Assembly (NCBI GenBank): GCA_019119045.1
Contig: DWXS01000090.1
Span: 1 to 48,704, forward strand
Direction of reading: 5' to 3'
DNA from: Candidatus Mailhella merdavium
GTDB lineage: Bacteria; Desulfobacterota; Desulfovibrionia; Desulfovibrionales; Desulfovibrionaceae
Length of the DNA: 48,704 nt
Within the stretch, counting starts at the first letter, position 1. Each line of letters starts with the position of its first letter. The notes under the pieces were generated by a model. It ran no database searches. It worked only from the letters and a program-made list of their open reading frames with translations, and was not told where the DNA came from. The position numbers were made by a program, and so were the translations under genes. This document shows, one piece after another, positions 23,542 to 31,425 of this stretch.

Positions 23542-24510
23542 TCATTCAGCAGTCTGCGACTGAATAAAGGTATCGGCTGCTTCCTTATTGGGAATATGTT
23601 CCGTGGTATAGGAACCGTCGGGTACATTCGCGGCAACAAGAATGGGGCGTACCATGCGGGTCAGCACGCCTTTGGGGCCGAATTCTATCCAGCGACGGAC
23701 ACCGTCCTTCCATTGATTGGAAATAATATCAATCCAATATACGGAAGAGGTCATCTGCCGGCGCATGGCGGCATGGAGTTGCTCCGCTCCGCTCAGGGCC
23801 TCGCCGCTGACGTTGCAGTACACGGGAAACGCTGCATCGTGCCAGTCCATTTTATCAAGCAGACGGGAAAATTCTGTGGAAGCTTCCGCCATGAGAGGCG
23901 TGTGGAATGCGCCGCTGACGGCGAGAGGAATGGCTTTTCCCTTATTTCCCTTAAGCTGTTCCAGAAGTTCTTCCACGGCTTCTTTATGACCGCTGACAGC
24001 AAACTGACCGGGGGTATTGCGGTTAGCGACGCGAACAAGTTTACCTGTCTTTTCCGATGCAATTCGCGCGGCTTCTTCCACTTCCTCCAGCGTGAGGCGG
24101 AGAATGGCGTACATGGTTCCGACGTGATCCGGATCTGCATCGGCCATCAGGCGGCCGCGCAGGGATACAAGCTCCAGCACCTTGTCCACGTCAAGCACTT
24201 TTGCCGCAGCCAGCGCGCTGAACTCGCCCAGACTGTGCCCGGCGGCACAGAAGGGCGTGATGTGACTGTGCAGGTAAAGCCAGAGAGCGAGATTGACCAC
24301 GGTAATGGCAGGCTGAAGACTTCTTGTTTCCGCCATGAGTATATCGTCGTCACTTTCCCAGTAAATGGCTCTCAGATCCAGACCGCTGAGCTGTTCGGCC
24401 TTTTTCCACAGTTCCATGGCTTCGGGAAAGTTTTCCGCAAGATTGCGTCCCATGCCGTTGGCCTGGGCGCCCTGACCGGGAAAAAGCAGGGCGGTGGGGA
24501 CTGTATTCAT
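23542..24510 (-). CDS. fabD: Malonyl-CoA:ACP transacylase
   Basis: Loads malonyl groups onto acyl carrier protein for fatty-acid synthesis. The 322-residue product has LLFPGQGAQ near the N-terminus, the active-site GHSLGEF (S93) and SGAFHTPLM carrying the catalytic histidine. The ATG at 24510 was chosen over an upstream in-frame TTG because AGGTGAT precedes it. fabD is separated by about 8 kb and in orientation from the fabH-fabG-acpP-fabF cluster later in this window. In many bacteria it sits inside that cluster, so its location here is a rearranged arrangement. Confidence 0.94.
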   Translation of the reverse strand: MNTVPTALLFPGQGAQANGMGRNLAENFPEAMELWKKAEQLSGLDLRAIYWESDDDILMAETRSLQPAITVVNLALWLYLHSHITPFCAAGHSLGEFSALAAAKVLDVDKVLELVSLRGRLMADADPDHVGTMYAILRLTLEEVEEAARIASEKTGKLVRVANRNTPGQFAVSGHKEAVEELLEQLKGNKGKAIPLAVSGAFHTPLMAEASTEFSRLLDKMDWHDAAFPVYCNVSGEALSGAEQLHAAMRRQMTSSVYWIDIISNQWKDGVRRWIEFGPKGVLTRMVRPILVAANVPDGSYTTEHIPNKEAADTFIQSQTAE

Positions 24511-24600
24511 AGGTATCACCTGATCGTCTTTCAATAAGTCCGTGAATAGGGAGCAGTCCTCATATCCTCCGTTTTATCGGGGAGGACTCGCCGTTTTATA

Positions 24601-25584
24601 TTAATCGTACTGAACCGCGCTGAACTGCATGAGACGAGTCCAGTTATGGTGCGATTCTATATAACGAAACGTTCCGGTTTTTGCTCTGATGGCGAGAGAA
24701 TGGGTAATAGCCCCGTTCCCGGTATACTGCACCCCGCGCAGGAAGTCTCCTCCGGAAATTCCGGTGGCGGCAAAAAATGCGTCGTCGGCGCGGATAATGC
24801 TTTCTACCGAAAGTATCTCGCGGATATCGACGCCGGCCCGCTCTATATTTTCTTTTTCCACATAGGACTGAGGATCCAGGCGACACAGCATCTGGCCGCC
24901 GACGCCCTTGATGGCGCAGGCCGCGATGACCCCTTCGGGAGTCCCCCCCGTGCCCATCATGACATCGACATCAGAGCGGGGGTCGGCAACCATCAGCGCC
25001 CCGGCGACGTCTCCGTCCGTATGAAGCTGAATCCTGGCCCCTGCGGCGCGTATTTCTTCGATAAGCTTCGCATGGCGCGGTTTATCCAGAACAAAGACAA
25101 CCAGATCGTTGATATCTTTGCCCAGAGCTTTTGCTACATGAGAGAGGTTGTCCTTTACGGGAGCGTCAATATCGATGACATCCCGTGCCTCGCGTCCGAC
25201 AACTATTTTCTGCATATAGAAGCTCGGGCCGGGGTTATACATGCAGCCCTTGCTGCATACGCCCACCACGGAAATGGCGTTGGGGCGACCGTTGGCCAGA
25301 AGTCTGGTTCCCTCCACAGGATCTACGGCAACATCGACTGCCGGGCCGTCTCCGTCGCCGACCTTTTCTCCGTTATACAGCATGGGCGCCTTGTCTTTTT
25401 CACCTTCTCCAATGATGACGATACCGTCCAGCCCAAGGCTGTTGAAGGAGAGCCGCATGGCATCGACAGCAGCACCGTCTCCCGCTTCCTTATCGCCTTT
25501 CCCCAGCCAGCGGGCTGCCGAAAGGGCTGCCGATTCTGTGACGCGAACCAGATCAAAGGCAAGATTTTTTTCCGGTGCTTGCAT
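24601..25584 (-). CDS. glpX: Fructose-1,6-bisphosphatase class II
   Basis: Metal-dependent gluconeogenic phosphatase of the GlpX family. The 327 residues include GEGEKDKAPMLYNGE (59-73) and DPVEGTRLLANG (88-99), the two metal/substrate-binding motifs, plus MMGTGGTPEGV further on. Family length is about 320-340. It acts in the same direction of carbon flow as PEP synthase and pyruvate carboxylase nearby, though it is not in their operon. A candidate promoter (25700-25728) and a leader hairpin (25650-25670) precede it. Confidence 0.95.
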   Translation of the reverse strand: MQAPEKNLAFDLVRVTESAALSAARWLGKGDKEAGDGAAVDAMRLSFNSLGLDGIVIIGEGEKDKAPMLYNGEKVGDGDGPAVDVAVDPVEGTRLLANGRPNAISVVGVCSKGCMYNPGPSFYMQKIVVGREARDVIDIDAPVKDNLSHVAKALGKDINDLVVFVLDKPRHAKLIEEIRAAGARIQLHTDGDVAGALMVADPRSDVDVMMGTGGTPEGVIAACAIKGVGGQMLCRLDPQSYVEKENIERAGVDIREILSVESIIRADDAFFAATGISGGDFLRGVQYTGNGAITHSLAIRAKTGTFRYIESHHNWTRLMQFSAVQYD

Positions 25585-25649
25585 GGCGACGCTCCAATTG
25601 ATGTCCGGATTTTTATGAATTCCGGGATATGTTGTGGGGAGAAAAACTC

Positions 25650-25670
25650 CATGACCTCACGGCGGTCATG
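25650..25670 (-). terminator. Hairpin with T-run in the glpX leader / smr tail
   Basis: CATGACC (25650-25656) and GGTCATG (25664-25670) pair perfectly over a 7-base loop. On the reverse strand GAGTTTTTCT follows. It is either the terminator of the smr gene, 125 bases past its stop, or, since a candidate promoter lies between smr and the hairpin, a leader element of glpX. Confidence 0.4.
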
Positions 25671-25699
25671 CCTCGGTTTCTATCAAAGTTGCGTCCGTC

Positions 25700-25728
25700 A
25701 CTATAGCCAAGCAATCATGGCTCTTCAA
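25700..25728 (-). promoter_or_regulatory. Candidate glpX promoter
   Basis: On the reverse strand, TTGAAG (25728-25723) and TATAGT (25705-25700) are spaced by exactly 17 bases, about 115 bases before the glpX ATG. It is a reasonable sigma70-type match (4 of 6 and 5 of 6). Confidence 0.45.
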
Positions 25729-25794
25729 GTGAAAAGCAACGGCTTTTTACCGGCAAGGACGAGACCGGGGACGAACTGGCCCTGATCCTGCCGC

Positions 25795-26871
25795 CTAAAT
25801 AAAGAGATCGGGATCCGCAGGAAGCGCGTCCCAATAGACTTTTCCTGAGTTTTTTCTGTATTTTCGGAGTAATACATATAATGCTCCTGTTCCGCCGTCT
25901 TCCCTGCGGGCAGTGCAGAAAGCCAGGACTATTCTTCGGAATGGCTCCTGTGTGAGCCAGTGGCGCATTTTGGCCCGGAGTACCGGGTTTCCGTCGGGGG
26001 AATTGAGTCCCCTGCCTGTTACGACGAGAGCTGTTCGTACACCTTTATAATATGCGTTGCGGAAAAATCCGACCAGATTGTGAAAGGCCTGTTCGCTGTT
26101 GAGGCCGTGAAGATCTATATGGGCCTCGGGACTGAGCTGCCCTGCCTGTAACTTTCCTACTGTCAGCAGATCAAGACCGACAACATGACCTTCCATAAAT
26201 TCATCAGTACCGCTCAGAGCAAATTCCACTTTTCCTTCCACAATATCCTGAAGCGGATTGGAAGGAGCGACATAGGGAGTTTCCGGCGACGCCGGATCGG
26301 GTGTCACCGCTCTGCCCTTGCCTTCGAGCGGGGTGATTCCCTTCATTGCGCTGAGAAAATCGCGTGTATCCTCTTCGTCATCTGATTGATGTCCGGAAGC
26401 GGTGAACACTGCTTGCGGAGGCTCTTTTTTTTCCGGCCGCGTTTTTTCTGTGTCGGCGGCGGAGCTTGAAGATGCAGAAAGAGTTTTCCTTTTCTGCCAG
26501 GTGTCGGCCATGTCGGCAAAGGGAAAGGATGCCTCGTCTGACGTTTCCGTCGGAAGAGCTTCGACAGAGCTGCTTTTCTTCTCTGTACCTGATATGCCGG
26601 GGGAGGAACTGGCTACGGTCTTCGTATCCTGATGCGGACGGCTGCCGGACGCGGCTTTGTGCTTTGACGAGGGCGAAGATTTCCGTCCTGCTTCGGAGGG
26701 GAGTTTTTCAACGCGACTCATGGCTGTCAGAAAAAGTTCCATATCTTCGTCCGCGGAGGTCTTCTTTTCTTTCCGTTCCTCACCAAGAGAGGCTCTGACG
26801 GCTTTTTTTCTGGCATCAGGATAGTTTGATGCTTTAAGGGAGGAAAAAGGATTATCGGAGTGTTTGCTCAT
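25795..26871 (-). CDS. Smr-domain protein (DUF27-type)
   Basis: Probable nucleic-acid-acting protein. The C-terminal Smr domain (about 251-340 of 358) has IDLHGLNSEQA, VVTGRGLNSPDG and DGGTGALYVLLRK, the DLHG and TGRG signatures seen in MutS2 C-termini and stand-alone Smr nucleases. The N-terminal half is low-complexity, rich in Ser, Lys and Glu, and lacks any MutS-like ATPase, so this is a stand-alone Smr. The ATG at 26871 was chosen because the preceding 18 codons overlap the end of cobO; the ribosome-binding site is poor, so coupling to cobO translation is likely. Ribosome rescue or mRNA cleavage at stalled ribosomes is a possible role from family knowledge only. Confidence 0.84.
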   Translation of the reverse strand: MSKHSDNPFSSLKASNYPDARKKAVRASLGEERKEKKTSADEDMELFLTAMSRVEKLPSEAGRKSSPSSKHKAASGSRPHQDTKTVASSSPGISGTEKKSSSVEALPTETSDEASFPFADMADTWQKRKTLSASSSSAADTEKTRPEKKEPPQAVFTASGHQSDDEEDTRDFLSAMKGITPLEGKGRAVTPDPASPETPYVAPSNPLQDIVEGKVEFALSGTDEFMEGHVVGLDLLTVGKLQAGQLSPEAHIDLHGLNSEQAFHNLVGFFRNAYYKGVRTALVVTGRGLNSPDGNPVLRAKMRHWLTQEPFRRIVLAFCTARREDGGTGALYVLLRKYRKNSGKVYWDALPADPDLFI

Positions 26872-26887
26872 GATTCGGAATCCCGAG

Positions 26888-27391
26888 TTAAAAATCGAGG
26901 CCTGGAACGGCTTTTTTTCCTTCATGCCATGGGTGCTTTACTTCTTTCATTTCTGTGATCAGATCTACGTCCTGTGTAAGATGAGGAGGAAAGCCGCGCC
27001 CCGAAAGAATGAAATGGGTATTACTTTTTTTTGATAATTCAAGTAATGCTTTAAGTTCTTCTTCTAAAACAAGCCCTTTCCCGAGAGCATAAAGAATTTC
27101 GTCAGCGACCAGAACGTCTACCTTCCCCATTTTGTCCCGGGTCCAGGCAAGCGCAAGACCGGCCGCTTCCCGATGTTCCGGGCGTTCTTCTTCCTTTCGG
27201 AAAAACCCTTTTCCTGCCGCTTTGAAATTGTCTCCAAGCAGCTCTTTAAGAAATATTTGTTCCCCAGCCTCGCCATCCTGCTTCATGAACTGGATAAAGG
27301 CAGCCTTCAGTCCTCTTCCCTTAGCGCGCATGATCTGGCCGAGGCAGGCAGAAGTTTTGCCTTTACCATCGCCGGTATATACATAAATCAC
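26888..27391 (-). CDS. cobO: Cob(I)alamin adenosyltransferase (CobO/BtuR type)
   Basis: Transfers the adenosyl group of ATP to cob(I)alamin or corrinoids to make adenosylcobalamin. The 167-residue product has the P-loop TGDGKGKTSACLG (6-18), DVLVADEILYAL and the C-terminal SGRGFPP, all characteristic of the CobA/CobO/BtuR class. It starts at GTG 27391 and overlaps the amrS stop by GTGA, so the two are translationally coupled. It is the second cobalamin-related gene in the window along with the TudS-CbiK fusion, but the two are not in one operon. Confidence 0.94.
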   Translation of the reverse strand: MIYVYTGDGKGKTSACLGQIMRAKGRGLKAAFIQFMKQDGEAGEQIFLKELLGDNFKAAGKGFFRKEEERPEHREAAGLALAWTRDKMGKVDVLVADEILYALGKGLVLEEELKALLELSKKSNTHFILSGRGFPPHLTQDVDLITEMKEVKHPWHEGKKAVPGLDF

Positions 27392-28500
27392 CTTGGTTCT
27401 CCCTGTGGTTCACGGGCTGTCGTTGTCTGCCATACCCCGGAAAGAGTGGCGCCGCAATGTGGACAAATGCCGTTAACATCCGGGGAAAGAATCTGATATG
27501 CCCTGCGACGTATGACGATTTCTCCGCAGACGGGGCAGCGCGTGTTTGTTTCCCGAAAAGGCGTGTTGCCCGTATATACATAACGGAGTCCGCATTTTTC
27601 GCCAGTTTCTCTGATTTTTTCCAGACATTCCGGGGAAGTCGGAGCTATGTCCAGCAGGGCGCGACGCGGAAAAAAGGCAGAGATATGCCACGGGGTGTCT
27701 GCGCCAAGATGTTTATGGATAAATCGTGCAATCCGCGCAGTTTCTTCGGGGGAATCATTAATGCCCGGTATGACCAGCGTTGTAATTTCCAGCCACCATC
27801 CGAGACGGCGCATAAGAATGAGGTTGTCAAGAACTCCGTGTAAGGCTGCGCCGCAGTACCTGCGATAGCTGTCATCGGAAAATGCCTTCAGATCTATGTT
27901 TGCGGCGTCAATCAGCGGCGCGAGGATTTCAAGGCATTTCGGACTCTGATATCCGTTGCTGACCAGCACCCGACCAAGCCCGGAGTGTCCGGCCTGCTCG
28001 GCACACGCGCACATGAGTTCGAAGAATATGGTCGGTTCGGTATAGGTGAAGGCGATGCTGGAACAATGTTCTTCTTTTGCGGCTCGGACGAGTTCTGTCG
28101 CTGTTATTGCCGGGCCTTTTCTGCAGAAAGCGTCTCGTTGTTCCAGATCGTCAGGAGCAGAATCATTTGCAGGAAGGCTGCGGCGTGTAAATAAAGCGGG
28201 GCGTGAAATATCGGCATTTTGACACCATGCGCAATCGAAATTGCAGCCCGGCGTTCCCAGTGAGAGCGTTCTGCTCCCGGGGAGGTAATGAAACAGCGGT
28301 TTTTTTTCTATGGGATCAACATGAACGGCAGCGGCATGCGTTTCGACAAGCGTGAATATTTCAGCTTGTCCGTTTATCCGCCGGCATCCGCGCACGCCGC
28401 AGAGACCCCACTCCCCGGGCAAGAGACGGCAGAAATGTCTGCATACCAGGCACTGGGCCCGTCCGTTCTTTCTTTCCCGCCAGAGGGATGCCCGCTTCAT
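27388..28500 (-). CDS. amrS: AmrS-type radical SAM enzyme (AmmeMemoRadiSam system)
   Basis: Radical S-adenosylmethionine protein related to pyruvate formate-lyase activase. The 370 residues carry an N-terminal Cys-rich segment (C17, C20, C24, C34) and the cluster motif CNFDCAWC (C86, C90, C93) with GTPGCNFDC context. The C-terminal region has two CxxC pairs (CPVCG and CPHCG), consistent with a small zinc-binding tail. The family is usually found beside Memo and AMMECR1 genes, with which it forms the AmmeMemoRadiSam trio; neither is in this window. It overlaps the upstream exported-protein gene by ATGA and cobO by GTGA. Substrate unknown. Confidence 0.87.
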   Translation of the reverse strand: MKRASLWRERKNGRAQCLVCRHFCRLLPGEWGLCGVRGCRRINGQAEIFTLVETHAAAVHVDPIEKKPLFHYLPGSRTLSLGTPGCNFDCAWCQNADISRPALFTRRSLPANDSAPDDLEQRDAFCRKGPAITATELVRAAKEEHCSSIAFTYTEPTIFFELMCACAEQAGHSGLGRVLVSNGYQSPKCLEILAPLIDAANIDLKAFSDDSYRRYCGAALHGVLDNLILMRRLGWWLEITTLVIPGINDSPEETARIARFIHKHLGADTPWHISAFFPRRALLDIAPTSPECLEKIRETGEKCGLRYVYTGNTPFRETNTRCPVCGEIVIRRRAYQILSPDVNGICPHCGATLSGVWQTTTAREPQGEPR

Positions 28501-28826
28501 TGATTGCTTCCATTCTGTAAGGACAGGGGAACAGGGTAGTTGCCGGAGTAGGGAAGTTTTATTTCTGGTGCGACGATGAGGGGAACATTCCCCGGCATAG
28601 TTGAAGAACTCTGGCTTTCATCCGGAGGGGTCGTTACGCCGGATACCCATTCGTTCCGTTCCGTATCATAGTATTGATAGATTCCGGACGACGAGGTTCC
28701 CATGACGATATCGGAATCCTGCGAAGGAGTTTTGCTCTCTTCTGCGGCTGAGGCTATGCCGGGAACAAGCAGGGCGACAAGAAGCAGATCCTGAAAGAAT
28801 GTGCAGGAAGAAAGTTTTTTTCGCAT
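28497..28826 (-). CDS. Small exported protein of unknown function
   Basis: A 109-residue protein with an N-terminal signal peptide: KK at 3-4, hydrophobic core about 14-25, probable cleavage after ASA at about 27. The mature part is short, polar and Pro/Ser-rich, with YQYYDTERNEWVSGV in the middle and a repetitive Pro-rich C-terminus. No family is recognised. Cys8 sits before the hydrophobic core, so it is not a lipobox. GGAGG lies upstream of the ATG at 28826. It is the first gene of the operon that continues with amrS, cobO and smr, and its stop overlaps the amrS start. A periplasmic location is inferred. Confidence 0.7.
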   Translation of the reverse strand: MRKKLSSCTFFQDLLLVALLVPGIASAAEESKTPSQDSDIVMGTSSSGIYQYYDTERNEWVSGVTTPPDESQSSSTMPGNVPLIVAPEIKLPYSGNYPVPLSLQNGSNQ

Positions 28827-28907
28827 TGGAGTCCTCCGTCCAGCTATTGGCAAAAGGTCGGGAAGCGTCTATTAATACATGAACCATAAATCAAGGAGTC
28901 AAGCTTC

Positions 28908-29966
28908 ATGAGTTCGTCCCGTTCTCAAGCATACACCGACGCCGGGGTCAATATCAATGCCGGTAATGAGCTGGTTTCCCGAATAAAATCGCTGGTGGCT
29001 TCCACCCGCATTCCTGGAGTTGTCTCAGATATCGGCGGCTTCGGCGGCTTGTTCCGGCCTGAGCTTGAAGGAATGAAAAGCCCTGTTCTTGTATCATCCA
29101 CTGATGGTGTGGGGACGAAACTGAAGCTCGCGTCCCTGTTTGACAAACATGATACCGTAGGTATCGATCTTGTGGCGATGAGCGTCAACGATATTCTGGT
29201 TCAAGGGGCGAAACCCTTATTTTTTCTTGATTATTTCGCAACCGGCGAATTGAATGTCGAACAGGCGGAATCCATAATCGGCGGTGTGGCTGAAGGCTGT
29301 CGACGCGGAGAATGCGCCCTGCTTGGCGGAGAAACAGCCGAAATGCCAGGTATGTACGCTTCCGGTGATTACGATTTGGCCGGTTTTTGCGTGGGAATTG
29401 CCGATATGGCTGATATTGTGGACGGATCGAAGGTTGCCGTTGGCGATGTCGTGATAGGTCTGGCCTCTTCGGGCGTTCATTCCAACGGATATACCCTGGT
29501 TCGCAAATTGTTTGAAGCAAGCGGCGCCACTGCAGACGACATATTCCCTGGAACAGATCGGAGCTTCCGGGACGTTTTGCTCGAGCCCACCATTATTTAT
29601 ACAAAAATTCTGGGAAAGCTGCTTCAGGGAATTAAGGCGAAGGGCATGGTTCATGTTACGGGCGGCGGATTTTATGACAATATTCCCCGTGTGCTTCCTG
29701 AAAAGGTGTCTGCAAAAATCACTTTTGGTTCGTGGGATATTCCTCCGGTATTCGAATGGCTGAAGGAACAGGGAAAGCTGAGCTGGCCGGAAATGATGCA
29801 GATATTTAATACAGGCATCGGATATATTATAATCGTAGACAGCGGCGATGCGGAAGAGGTATTGAAAAGAGCCCATGTGTTGAACAGCCGTGCCTGGAAA
29901 ATCGGGGAAATTGTTTCCCGTGAAGACCCGGCTTCGGAGCAGGTGGACGTTGTTTTTGAGGAATAA
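28908..29966 (+). CDS. purM: Phosphoribosylformylglycinamidine cyclo-ligase (AIR synthase)
   Basis: Fifth step of purine synthesis, making aminoimidazole ribotide from FGAM with ATP. The 352-residue product matches PurM: TDGVGTKLKLA near 63-73, GIDLVAMSVNDILVQGA, LLGGETAEMPGMY, and a C-terminal TGIGYIIIV region. AAGGAG precedes the ATG. No other purine gene is nearby. The downstream gap (29967-30111) contains long-range complementary segments. Confidence 0.96.
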   Translation: MSSSRSQAYTDAGVNINAGNELVSRIKSLVASTRIPGVVSDIGGFGGLFRPELEGMKSPVLVSSTDGVGTKLKLASLFDKHDTVGIDLVAMSVNDILVQGAKPLFFLDYFATGELNVEQAESIIGGVAEGCRRGECALLGGETAEMPGMYASGDYDLAGFCVGIADMADIVDGSKVAVGDVVIGLASSGVHSNGYTLVRKLFEASGATADDIFPGTDRSFRDVLLEPTIIYTKILGKLLQGIKAKGMVHVTGGGFYDNIPRVLPEKVSAKITFGSWDIPPVFEWLKEQGKLSWPEMMQIFNTGIGYIIIVDSGDAEEVLKRAHVLNSRAWKIGEIVSREDPASEQVDVVFEE

Positions 29967-29999
29967 GGCTGATCTGGAGCGCTGCTAATACGGCAAAAT

Positions 30000-30079
30000 G
30001 ACAGCCCCGTCTGCTTGTCGCATTCCTCATTATATTCGTATCTGAGGACAATGGGGCATGCCGGGAGCATGGGGCTGTC
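30000..30079 (+). terminator. Long-range hairpin between purM and the tudS-cbiK gene
   Basis: GACAGCCCC (30000-30008) pairs perfectly with GGGGCTGTC (30071-30079). Inside the loop, CCTCA and TGAGG can form a second stem. No T-run follows. It may be a folded terminator or leader. I find no cobalamin-riboswitch consensus. Confidence 0.35.
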
Positions 30080-30111
30080 CGTTGTCCTTGATTTGTCAGA
30101 GCGGTTGAATT

Positions 30112-31380
30112 GTGAAAGCACCTTTTTTGGTCAGCGCATGTCTGGCTGGCGAAGCCTGCCGTTATGATGGCGCAAGCAGACCCCATCCTGTTATCCGGGA
30201 ACTCGTCAGCCAGGGGGCTGCGATTCCTGTCTGCCCGGAATATCTCGGCTGCCTCGGCATCCCTCGTCCTGCCTGTGAAATCAGGGAGGATTGCGTTGTC
30301 GATGCAGAAGGAAAAGATCATACGCTGGGCTTTCGGGCGGGAGCGCAGCTTGCTTTGAATTTTGCCCAGGCACACGGCTGTCATGAGGCCATATTGAAAG
30401 CTCGTTCTCCGTCGTGCGGCTGCGGTTCCGTCTATGACGGTTCCTTTCGTCATGTTTTGCGTGAGGGCGACGGACTGTTCGCCGCATTGCTCAAGGAAAA
30501 AGGTGTCCGCATCTGGACTGAAGAAAATGCGCCTCTGGAAAAAATCAGAGCGGAAGCCGGTCATGCCGGATATGCGGAACAGAGGAGCAGGGCTGAACAC
30601 AAACGGGGTATTCTGCTTGTGGCGTACGGAGCCGGAAATCCGCAAAGCGCGGCAACACTCAGGCAGGTACAGCTTGTGGCGCAGAACCGTTTTCATCTGC
30701 CAGCACGATGGGCCTTTACTTCGGAAAGTCTGCGCGAACGCATTGCCGAAGCCCGCATGAAGTCGGATTCCGTCCTTAAGGCCTTGCGTCGTATGGCCTT
30801 TGAACGTTATGACGAAATTGCCGTGCAGTCGCTCCATCTGATTCCCGGGATGGAGTACGATGGCGTTCTGGAGGATGTCGAGCTGGCGCGCCGCGAACTC
30901 GGTTGTGATATCCGGGTAGGCCTGCCGTTGCTTTTTTCTCCCGCAGATGGAGAAAAGGCGGCGATTGCCCTTGTCAATCACGTCAACACATTCCGTACGG
31001 GACGGGAGCCTGTTGTCTGCATGGGGCACGGCAGCAGCAGACACGGGGCAACGGCCTTATACAGCATGCTTGCGGATCATGTGCGCAGATTTGACGATTC
31101 TGTCCATGTAGCCTGTATGAAGGGAGTTCTTCCTCTGGACGATACTCTGGCTCTTCTCAAGCCCGTCCGGGAGGCAAAAGAACTCTGGCTGATGCCTTTG
31201 CTTTCCGTGAGCGGCAGACACGCCAGGCATGATATGGCAGGCGGACATGGGCAGTCATGGCGGAGCAGAATTGAAGAGGCCGGTTTTCATTGTCGTACCG
31301 ATGTGCGGGGGCTTGCTGACGCGGCTTCGTTCGTAGAACTGTGGATGGAACGACTGGCCGATGTGTTGCGTTCTTTTTGA
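30112..31380 (+). CDS. TudS (DUF523) - CbiK fusion: desulfidase-like domain plus sirohydrochlorin cobaltochelatase
   Basis: A single 422-residue polypeptide with two clear families. Residues 1 to about 140 are DUF523/TudS, a [4Fe-4S] thiouracil-desulfidase family: SACLAGEACRYDG (C10), PVCPE (C41) and ARSPSCG (C102) supply the three expected cluster cysteines. Residues about 165-420 align with class II chelatase CbiK: AVQSLHLIPGMEYDG, VVCMGHGSSRHG and LMPLLSVSGRHARHDMAGG. By comparison with remembered Salmonella CbiK, catalytic E248, H306 and H370 are all retained. CbiK inserts cobalt into sirohydrochlorin for the anaerobic B12 pathway. GTG at 30112 is the start. No frameshift signal separates the halves; the linker is about 25 residues. 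How the two activities relate is unknown. Confidence 0.85.
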   Translation: MKAPFLVSACLAGEACRYDGASRPHPVIRELVSQGAAIPVCPEYLGCLGIPRPACEIREDCVVDAEGKDHTLGFRAGAQLALNFAQAHGCHEAILKARSPSCGCGSVYDGSFRHVLREGDGLFAALLKEKGVRIWTEENAPLEKIRAEAGHAGYAEQRSRAEHKRGILLVAYGAGNPQSAATLRQVQLVAQNRFHLPARWAFTSESLRERIAEARMKSDSVLKALRRMAFERYDEIAVQSLHLIPGMEYDGVLEDVELARRELGCDIRVGLPLLFSPADGEKAAIALVNHVNTFRTGREPVVCMGHGSSRHGATALYSMLADHVRRFDDSVHVACMKGVLPLDDTLALLKPVREAKELWLMPLLSVSGRHARHDMAGGHGQSWRSRIEEAGFHCRTDVRGLADAASFVELWMERLADVLRSF

Positions 31381-31393
31381 TGCGGCCGCATCA
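31378..31393. repeat. 16-bp perfect palindrome at the end of the tudS-cbiK gene
   Basis: TGATGCGGCCGCATCA is a perfect 16-bp palindrome with no loop, beginning at the stop codon and entering the 45-base gap before the aminotransferase gene. It may be a dimer-binding site or chance. A 7-bp-arm RNA hairpin is also possible. Confidence 0.35.
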
Positions 31394-31425
31394 TAAGGTA
31401 TATCGAGACTGAAGGAGTTTTGTTC

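Noticed and set aside
24555-24588. A strong terminator after glpX
   Set aside because: AGTCCTC and GAGGACT can pair, with competing inner pairs, but there is no T-run and pairing is ambiguous.
29967-30111. Cobalamin riboswitch before the TudS-CbiK gene
   Set aside because: No B12-box consensus is recognisable; only simple inverted repeats are seen.
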